From NCBI GenBank assembly GCA_947846985.1, contig CANTUZ010000025.1:12708100-12772099 (forward strand): a DNA stretch of 64,000 bases. The letters are read 5' to 3'. The notes beneath the pieces are model-generated. The model was given only the letters and a program-made list of their open reading frames with translations, made no database searches and was not told the origin of the DNA. The DNA comes from Fratercula arctica. Its lineage: Eukaryota; Chordata; Aves; Charadriiformes; Alcidae. The position numbers were made by a program, and so were the translations under genes. The stretch's first letter is position 1, and each line of letters starts with the position of its first letter. Below are positions 55,624 to 64,000 of this stretch, piece by piece.

Positions 55624-56519
55624 ACTAGGGACATCACAAAGTACGTTGCTTCCTATGCTATTCCTCTCATATACTAGCATTGTAAGCATCCAGAACACCA
55701 TTGACTTTAGAGACTGTTACATACATTCATTTTTGAATGGACAAAATTACCAACCTTCTGTTCCATCAGCAGGAGCATAACACTGATAAAGTGGTATTGT
55801 TCTATCTTCCCCTTTCTTTAGGGACCAGGTGTGTTTATTGTCAGGTTTTTAACCTCAGTAACTGCAAATTAATGCAATACCATTTTAATAGTTTCATGTC
55901 ATGCCTTGTAGTCTTTCATCCATTGTCAAGAGATGCAAATTTGCTGACTTTAAAAGATCAGTTTTCCTGGCTATATTTTATACATGGGAACACCATGCTG
56001 TATTGTATTTCTGTAATTTCTCCCCCTCCTACATATTTTGGAGCACTTTTGCACTCTATGTAAGCTCAAAATATTTTGTTTCCAATTTTCAATTATTTTT
56101 TCCTTCTATAGTTCATATGTCTGCAGCACAGTTTGTGTGCGCATCAGGAAAGGGTGTTGAGCCTCAGTTTGGCAGTTTTATTCTTAACAGGTATACTTAC
56201 TTGTTAGTTTGTTAGTTAATCTTGCACCCAACTGCAAACTGATTTCTTTTTAGTCTGTCTTTTGATGTATTTTGCTGGGAGACCCTAATCTCTATAAAAA
56301 TGTGTTACCTAGTTCTTAAGATGATAGGATTATTGGTGCTTTCTGATGCATTGAGGTCTATGCTTTTAAAAAATGTTTAAGTGAACTATGTAATAAAGAT
56401 CACTATCGAGTATGCAGGGCATCAGGAATTACTCAAGACTAAGGTTACTTCTGGAGATAAATTGTAACAACAATTTTAGGTTCCTTTTAAATAGCTGGTA
56501 TATTCTTTCACTGCTATAG
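55624..56519. other. PAIP1 intron 2, right unique part
   Basis: Unique sequence ending with the CTGCTATAG acceptor of exon 3. No gene or repeat recognised. Confidence 0.75.
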
Positions 56520-56708
56520 GATTCTTCCTTTGAAGATGGATATGATGGCTATCTGACTTTGGCAGAATATGTACAAGACTTCCTAAATCACCTCACCGAG
56601 CAACCAGGTTGTTTTGAAACTGAAATAGAGCAGTTTGCCGAAACACTGAATGGCTGGGTCACTGCAGATGAAACTTTGCAAGAACTTGTTGAACTCGTGT
56701 ATCAGCAG
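56520..56708 (+). CDS. PAIP1: PAIP1 coding exon 3
   Basis: 189 bp, 63 codons, phase 0 at both ends. It encodes the start of the MIF4G-like domain: E-Y-V-Q-D-F-L-N-H-L-T-E-Q-P-G, then E-I-E-Q-F-A-E-T-L-N-G and E-L-V-E-L-V-Y-Q-Q. Two differences from the mammalian protein are visible, L-N-G-W for L-N-G-C and a changed start (G-Y-D-G-Y-L). Confidence 0.96.
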
Positions 56709-59700
56709 GTAGCCTGTGTATTCTGTCTTATAACATGGATGTTATGCCTCTGTTACCTAGTGTTTAAGATAGGCATACTAGTTTTATTTGTTATATCATT
56801 GTACCTATGTAGTATTTTGATGGTTTGAATTTTTATTTTTAGACTGAAACGTATAGGGAAAGATTTTTCTCAATAAACTGAAATGATAGCTCAAGTGTGG
56901 GATGCTTGGCTGGTTGATAAATTTCCCCGATTTACTCTGTTTCCTTTGTGTATTTGAATCTTCTGGGTCACATACTAGAGTTGAAATTATAGCAGCTAAT
57001 TAAAGGAGTTATATTTCAATTGCTGGATTTATATAGTAGAGACTGAAGAAACTCTTAAGCAATGTCAGCTGTACATTTTTATTCTATCCTACAAAAAAAA
57101 AAATCTTCATACTACTTAGATGTTTTTCATTCGTTGGTATTTTTAAAAAAATATTGTATCTACTGTACACATCACCCTTTGGGAAATGCTCTTTTACTGA
57201 CAGACTTTGTTCTTCATCTGGAATTATACCTATTTCAGAACAGCATAATCGGAAAAGAAAAGCTAGTCTGGTGGTAACTAGGTCCAGTCCCATTGATGGC
57301 CATGGAAATGAGGACAGAGACCTTGAATTGAACTCTACTAATTGGGGGAGCCATTGGAAAGAACAGCTTAATCTGTGTTGCGAAGCAAATGAGCTGCTGT
57401 TACGGTCTTCTGGGCTTGCTGCAGAGAATGTAGTCACACTTGTGCTTGCTTTTTATTACATTGGGTAATAGTTAATAAAAGATTAAAATATTCCATATAA
57501 CTTTATTGGAAGAAAAAAAGAATTTATCCTATTTATAACTTCATATATGTTAAATAAATTAGCTCATTTAATGTAAGTCTTTTAATGTTGCCTCTTCTCT
57601 TCCTGTTTGTAAAACAAGTCCAATATTAGGGTTGGCTGTGCCTTCCTTAACTGAGAAGCATCGAGTGTTATCAGTCTGAAATATAACAGTTTTATGTGAA
57701 AAATAAAACTTAGCTCAGTGCAAAATGCTGTCCTAGTATCCAAAAGCATATGTTTTTTTAGCTTTGTTGTATGTCAGGATATGTTAGTGTTTGAGTGTCA
57801 GTCAACTATGCTTATTATTCTTCAGTCAATTATGCTTATTATTCTTCTGTCTTGAGCTTCTGCTCAAGGTTTGTTTTTTTTTTTCCTCGTCCTGGTTTAT
57901 CCCAAAACTTCAATTAAAATTGCTGAAGTGTATTTATAAGCATCTGCTTCAGTGGTGTTTGAGCAGATTTACAGATGTTAGATTTGTGAAGGAAAAAGGC
58001 CAAAATGAAAGAAACCCAAGTCCTGTACAGTCTTCCCTTCATCTGGGTATTGGGTATCTTAGCCTGTCTATAAGAATTAATTATCTACTTCCCACTGTTT
58101 CCTCCTAATCCATTTATGTCATGACAGAATGAAGTATCAGTTTTCTTGTTTTCCAAAAGCTGAATGCTCTGACTTCATGGCTTAAGAATCTTGGCTGTTG
58201 TCTAGTTAATACAGTGGATAGTTGCTGTAACAGCAACAAAAATTTCTCAAGATATGTATTGGTAGACTAGCCTTCATGCTTAGATTGTGAGGTTTTTTGA
58301 GTTGGAGATAAACTGAGATTACCAAGCAACAATAATTCAGGGAGGACATTATTGCACTATAATGATTGGGTATTAAGATGATGTGAGGTGGTTTTCTTTG
58401 GCCTCTGTATGCTATGCTGGGTCATAATACCCGCAATCAAATTGTTTCAGTGTTTGATGCAACCACAAATACAGACTGACTAATTGGGAAGATAATGGTT
58501 TAAAAAAGATACAGATGAGATTTGAAGAAGTTGTGTGATTTAGCTGTGTGGTGTTTTGATTTGGTGTTTTTTGTTTTGTTTTTTGTTTGTTTTGTGGTGG
58601 TTTTTGGTTGTGTTTTGTTGTGGTGGTGGTGTTTGTTTTGGTTTGGTTTTGTGGGTGGTTTTTTGGTTGGTGTTTTTTTTTTTTTTTTTAAAGAGAAGTA
58701 TAATTTAAGTGATGTATTTTGCCTTATAAAAAAGGGTGTACCTCTTCTAGTCGAAGCAACTGGTTGAACCATAGCACTGATAGATGGTCAAGATGTAAAA
58801 AGAATGTTCAAAGATGATAAAGCCAAAGGAGAAGTTTAATGAATTCTTAGTATCCCTGGATTTTTATTTTTTTTGGCAGAGCTGATTGAGTTACTTAGAC
58901 CAGAGCCTCTTTTCACTGAAGCTGTATCTGAGAAATAATCTCAAATTAGAGAAGAGTTAGAAGAGAGTTCAAAACAAACTAACAGTAATAAATTGCCAAA
59001 ATAAGGGGATGTTCTGCTTTAAGTTCTAAGAGGTTGAATGTAGACACTAATGAATTCCTAATTACTTTTTCCACCTCTTGGAATTTTCAAGTATCAGATT
59101 TAAAGAAAAATATTTTTCAGATGGTGTATAACTTGTGGAATTTTGTTGCTACCACCTGTTTTTTAGATGATGAAAGTATAAATGTTCACTGGTAACAGTA
59201 TTTGCTTTAGAAAAAAAGGACCTATCAAGAGCTATTAACTGTAATGATACAGTTTTAATATCTGAATCGTGAGTTTGCTATTCTGCAGTTTGCTGGAGCA
59301 TGTACAGGAGAAATAATTTATCTTTACTTGCCGTGTTCTTGTACTCTTTCCCTGAGCATTCACTATTGCCAAAAATGGATTCTGGGATAAATAGCACTTA
59401 GACTGAATGAAGGTGATTGATTTTATTTTATTTTGTTTTTTATGTATTCATTGCTCCTTGAGAGAGTGCATGTCCTTGAGAAAGTGTCTTAACGTCCACT
59501 GTTGGGTTTTGGGTTTTTTTGATTGGTATAAACAGTAAGTGACTTTCAGACACTCTGGTGTAGGTCACAATGGAGAAGTAGAATTGAGGATACATGGCAT
59601 AATGGTGGTGGTTTTCTTAAAGCTACAAAATCACAGTATAATGAACTTCTATGTGCTGAAATGCGTATAGCAAAGTGTTGATGAGATACAAAAATTAACA

Positions 59701-59858
59701 TTAGAAATAGTAGTTATTAATCTTCTGCTCTTCAGTTGTCTGGTCAACTGTTTTTAAACATGGTTTTCCAAAAAGCTTTTAAAGATATTTCCTGATAAAC
59801 TAATCATGACTTTTATGAATAATTTATTTTTTCACTTTTTCTTTTTTTTTTTTTGAAG
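56709..59858 (+). other. PAIP1 intron 3
   Basis: 3.15 kb. Contains the exon-like open segment at 57239-57429 (see findings) and the T/G-rich stretch at 58557-58691. No transposon borders recognised. Confidence 0.85.
58557..58691 (+). repeat. T/G-only low-complexity tract
   Basis: About 135 bases made almost only of T and G (GTTTT, GGTGGT units), ending in a run of about 20 T. Simple-sequence tract, probably grown from a LINE or poly(T) tail. Confidence 0.85.
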
Positions 59859-59971
59859 GCCACATCTGTCCCAAATTTCTCCTACATGGGAGCACGGTTG
59901 TGTAACTATTTATCTCACCATCTCACCATTAGTCCACAAAGCGGGAACTTCCGACAGTTGTTACTTCAAAG
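59859..59971 (+). CDS. PAIP1: PAIP1 coding exon 4
   Basis: 113 bp, poly(T)-rich GAAG acceptor and GTCAGT donor, ending in phase 2 within an Arg codon. Encodes N-F-S-Y-M-G-A-R-L-C-N-Y-L-S and S-G-N-F-R-Q-L-L-L-Q, the MIF4G helices of PAIP1, essentially as in mammals. Confidence 0.96.
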
Positions 59972-61807
59972 GTCAGTATCAGCATGTCATTTTGAGCCTG
60001 TTACTTTCTCAGGTTAAGTGTCTTCCTCTTTTGTATGTAACTCTTAACAGAGTGTGTAAAGAGGTACATATTTAAAATAGACGTTTAGGTTGAGGATTAT
60101 TAAAGCACAGGTACATACTGGGTATCAAATACATATCTTTTTAAATATTTTTATATTTTTTTTAATATGGAAATAGGACTCAATTTGGAGTTCTGTAGGC
60201 TCTTTTGAACTGAGTATGTTAGACTGATACCAAATTACAGGGTAAACCTGAAAGCTAGTGAACTTTCAAAGTCCACGTGTGTACTGTCCTTGCTCTTTGA
60301 TTCTTGCCAGGACTTATTTCATTGTGTTTTTTCTTTAATTACTTTTCTGACTGGAGTTGCTGCGTAAGGTTTATTCATTGATTGGCTAACTGACTTTACA
60401 CCTATGAAGTAGATGCATAAAATCCAGGATAAATTTCTTCAATTTTCATTTACTACAGAATTTGGCGGCTTACGGTTTAATAATGATTAGACTTCATAGT
60501 TGACAAAAATGCAACATTTTTTAAATGGATGTATTTCCTTTTAAATCTTACTGTATGAACATTTGAAGGAGTAGTACACTTAAATACTTCAGAATTCTTT
60601 AGAAATTAGCCTTTTTTTTTTTTTCTTTAAGGACTTTTGGTTTTCTAAGCTTCAGGCTTACTTCTTTTAAAGTTTCACCTAGTCCATCTATGTTTAGGAG
60701 CAAAGACATGATAAAAGATCATCAAAATGCATTGCTGTTAATCAGGAGTGGTACCTTATGGAGAAGCTGAATTTAATTATTTTATTTTTTTTTAAATCCC
60801 AAAGCAGATGAGCTTTTTTGTCTTCAGAATTATCACTTTTATCTTGTGTTAGTTTTCTTTAACTGTTTGTTACTTGAACAATACCATGAAGGAAATCCCT
60901 GTTAACGTTGGATTACCTGATTCCTGGTTTTAAAGCCAACCCAATAGATAACATTCCTTTTAGCACCCTGAAGCCGTAAAGTTAAAGTTGCTTTTTATTG
61001 CTAATATGGTTGGAATTGGGGGGGGGGGGGAATAAACAAACTAACAATATGAATACAGAGAACTCCTGTTTCTCAGCCCAAGTTTCTACTTCAATTTTTT
61101 TATTTCAACTCCTTAGATTTTTCAGTTTCTCAGGTATTTCTTAATCTTTTACATAACCATTGAGAATACATTGGAGGCTGTCTTACTTTCCTTTTTACTT
61201 CAAATATTTTTTAATTTGTTTTTGAACTGCTGTGTAAACTTGTATATTTTTGACACAGTTGTTGAATACTGGAAAATTACCTCACTGCCATGTTATCTTA
61301 ATCCTCAATATTTGCATTTATATCTAAATTATACATCACTTACTTAACATGGTGGGGTAAAGAATTTATCGAATAAGTGTAAAGGCATCTAACACAATGT
61401 GGGCAGCACCCTGAAAGGGGGAAAATGTCTTTCAGAGTATACCTACTTTATTTCTGTTGATGTTTGGCTGTCTATGTTAAACTTCCTGGATCCATATTCT
61501 AATACATACACTGTGGAACTGTCTTTTAATTCTTGCATGTTGCAGTTTGCTCTATTTCATTTTGCTGTCTCAGATATCTCAGTGCTTGAAAACACAATCG
61601 TGTAATCATATGTATTCATCTAGAAGGACAAAAATCCACGTTGTCTTTGTGAAGTCCTCTCACTTCCTTCACAAATTGTACTTTCTAGCATTCAGCATTT
61701 AACAGTTTTAATGCAGTGAATAAGTTCTTAGATTCTATTAAATAAGTAGCACGTTACATATGTTGGGATGTCTACAGATTATATGATTTTTGTTTTAATG
61801 TTTTCAG

Positions 61808-61919
61808 GTGTCAAACAGAGTACGAAAACAGAGATGAAGCTACCAAAGGAGATGAGACTACTCGAAAACAATTTCATGCCTTTGTGTTGTTCTTAGCTGA
61901 ACTTTACCTTAACCTAGAG
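61808..61919 (+). CDS. PAIP1: PAIP1 coding exon 5
   Basis: 112 bp, TTTTCAG acceptor, GTGAGA donor. Encodes C-Q-T-E-Y-E-N-R, then F-H-A-F-V-L-F-L-A-E-L-Y-L-N-L-E. In phase with exons 4 and 6. Confidence 0.96.
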
Positions 61920-63174
61920 GTGAGAAGAAAGTTGCATGTCAGATGGTTCTTCATTAATTTTTTTGTTGTGTTTAGGTAAACACTAAAATGGAATATCATT
62001 TGAGGTGTGCTTTTTTGGTTTGGGGGGGGGGGGGTAAAGGGAGAGGGAAACAAAGTAAAAGAACTTTAGAACACTTTCATTATAATGTGTGTCCAAGAAA
62101 CAGATAAACAAAAAAGGACAAGATCATCAGAAGATAAATGTATAAAGATTTTAAAAATTAAAAAAAAGTGCAAGAATTCATAAGAATTCACCAGATTACT
62201 ACACTTAACCAACACAAGAAATGTTACAACCTAGCAGAAGCAGATCAAGGTCAATAACTCGTGTAATTCAGTATTCAGACACTAATAGGAGCTATTATCA
62301 AATGCTTGAGGAAGGCATGGGAATCTTCAAAATGAGCAAATTAAATATGTAGACCTTCAAAGAGTTTTCTTTTGAAGGTTGAATCCTTGGCTTATGCATG
62401 AAACATAAAATCTTTTATTTAGATCGAGGTTTTTTTTTGTATCTGATATGTACAAAAAAGTGTACGTGCACATAAAAATTCTTTGACTCTTATCCCTGTG
62501 AATTTATTAAGTTCACTGACTGCTGTAGTATCCTTAAAAATATATTTTTCACTGGATTATTTCAAATATTTGATTTAAGCAAACACTATAAAAATGTTCT
62601 GGTGGCATAAGGGAAGAAAACTCTCTGACTCTTCCATTTTTGTTCATAAGTGGGCCTTGAAATCTAATTTTTAATTGCTAGAAGTAAAAAGGAAACTTTC
62701 CAAAGGGTTTGAGGGAGGAGGAATTGCCCAGTTTAGAGTAAACAGTTTATTTTTTAAACCATTTTCTATAATTTTTAAATATATAAAGAGTGCCTTCTAG
62801 AAGTAAGCTACTCTACAGCTGTAGAGAATGCATAACATAGGATGGGAAAGAGCATGGGATTCTGAGAATTTGGGATGATGTGGACCACTTGCCAGGCATT
62901 TTGCAGCTTTTTTTAGCAATTTATTAGCAAAGAAACAAAATGCTAGATAAGCATTGTTATGTATATGTCAGAATTGTAAGGGTACTACTCAAAGTCTGTG
63001 TTCTACAATAGTTACAGTATTGGGCATATTATTCCAACTGAGGAGCTCAACTATGTTAATCACAAACCAAACCATACAGCATTTAAGAGAGAAAATGTGA
63101 CTTTAATTTCAAAAACTTAAGTCTTTTAAATGTGGTTTTGTTTTGGTTTTTTTTTTTTTTAATATATTTTTCAG

Positions 63175-63300
63175 ATTAAAGGAACAAAGGGACAGGTAAC
63201 GCGAGCAGAAATTCTTCAAGAAGGCCTTCGGGAATTACTAAATGCGCTCTTCTCTAATCCTGTGGATAATAATTTGATATGTGCAGTGAAACTGCTGAAG
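63175..63300 (+). CDS. PAIP1: PAIP1 coding exon 6
   Basis: 126 bp, 42 codons, phase 0. Encodes I-K-G-T-K-G-Q-V-T-R-A-E-I-L, then L-R-E-L-L-N-A-L-F-S-N-P and D-N-N-L-I-C-A-V-K-L-L-K. The donor GTGAGA follows; the next exon is to the right of the window. Confidence 0.96.
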
Positions 63301-64000
63301 GTGAGACAGTAGTTTTAAAAGAAAAAAAAAAAGTTTTTTATTTTTTTTAAATAGAACATCATAGTCCTGAATGAAAGAGGGAAGCTCATGAACATAACTT
63401 GTTTATATCGACATCATAATATATTTTAAATACAAATATGAAGATACTTTTTTTTTTTCTTCTTGAGATTTTTTTCATCTGGGATAAGTAAAAAATAGAG
63501 TACATGACAGCTGACAGTGGAAAGTGAGAAAAACAAGATATGGTCATATATGGTTCCTGCTGGTGAAACAGGGGGGGAATGAAGTGAAAGTTTATTTCTT
63601 TTTGCCACAGACTAGAATGGATTCCTGGGCCACAGATTCAAGATCTAGGCTAACAGAGATAGCCACATCACACAATTCCTTCTGTAGGTCTGTGCTATAG
63701 TATGTGGTTAACAGCTCTAATTAAATGAAGCAATATGGATAGGTTTTTATTGGGTAAAAGGAGGGAGGCAGTGTTTCGTCTCTTAATCAGCATGAACATT
63801 ATCAGAATTAAGCAACTGTCTGTCGTTCTTGGATGTCCAGCTCATATGCTTCCGTGCCCTGTGAATGCTTTAACTGGATGCCTCAAAAGAGAAATGAGCA
63901 ATGCATAAAGTCAGTGGGTATTACTTCTGGAACACATAAAGTGTAGGTGACAGTGTCTTATGAAAGTATTTCTTGTCAGAAAGATGAGAATTTTTGCATA
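63301..64000 (+). other. PAIP1 intron 6, left part
   Basis: Unique intron sequence to the window edge; no further exon seen. Confidence 0.85.

Noticed and set aside
58500..58772. Lys/Thr-rich minus frame and Phe/Val-rich plus frame
   Set aside because: Direct translation of a T/G low-complexity tract.

Overview
This is vertebrate nuclear DNA, almost certainly from a bird. Several CR1 LINEs with the typical 3' tail are present, LTR retroelements dominate, and two host genes lie head to head: NNT on the minus strand (left) and PAIP1 on the plus strand (right). NNT and PAIP1 are also divergent neighbours on human chromosome 5, which corresponds to the avian Z chromosome, so this is probably a Z- or W-linked locus. 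The LTR density would suit a W copy, but the sequence alone does not decide between Z and W.

Host genes. Three NNT exons with canonical splice sites lie at 33453-33541, 3406-3593 and 2536-2669. The intron between the first two is about 30 kb and is packed with retroelements. The exons that should encode the NNT N-terminus were not found between 33.5 kb and the PAIP1 promoter, where a broken provirus now sits. PAIP1 is intact as far as it goes: six coding exons (37576-63300, about 317 codons) carry the PAM2 motif and most of the MIF4G domain, and the gene continues past the right edge.

Retroelements. I name families by letter for this window only. Family W (326-bp LTR, class II-like) has a 5' LTR, primer-binding site and uninterrupted gag running off the left edge (1-1519), and a deleted copy with integrase-env remnants (16905-18620). 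Families X (710-780-bp LTR) and Y (about 340-bp LTR) are related ERV-L-like elements with a tRNA-Lys-type primer-binding site and no env. Members are X1 (7545-13278), X2 (19358-32927, minus, split by Y1), Y1 (20483-26705, complete with 5-bp target duplication), a Y fragment at 13279-14468, YD (33828-36049), Y2 (39808-46059) and Y3 (46060-48029). Solo LTRs sit at 48986-49487, 52904-53658 and 54980-55623. CR1 copies lie at 3800-6737, 14890-16198, 18659-18975, 28834-28940, 49922-52776 and about 54150-54265.

Main observations. (1) X and Y elements have gag and pol in one frame separated by a single UAG, kept in all five copies that retain the junction; in four of them a small perfect hairpin starts 10 nt downstream. 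(2) Their Gag begins with several predicted membrane segments instead of an ordinary matrix domain, and I see no CCHC zinc knuckle. (3) About 3.9 kb of X-pol plus Y is present twice in inverted orientation (about 10.6-14.47 kb and 25.52-29.46 kb), sharing nonsense codons and the same Y insertion point. (4) NNT seems to have lost its 5' exons where provirus YD and a stray copy of PAIP1 promoter sequence now lie.
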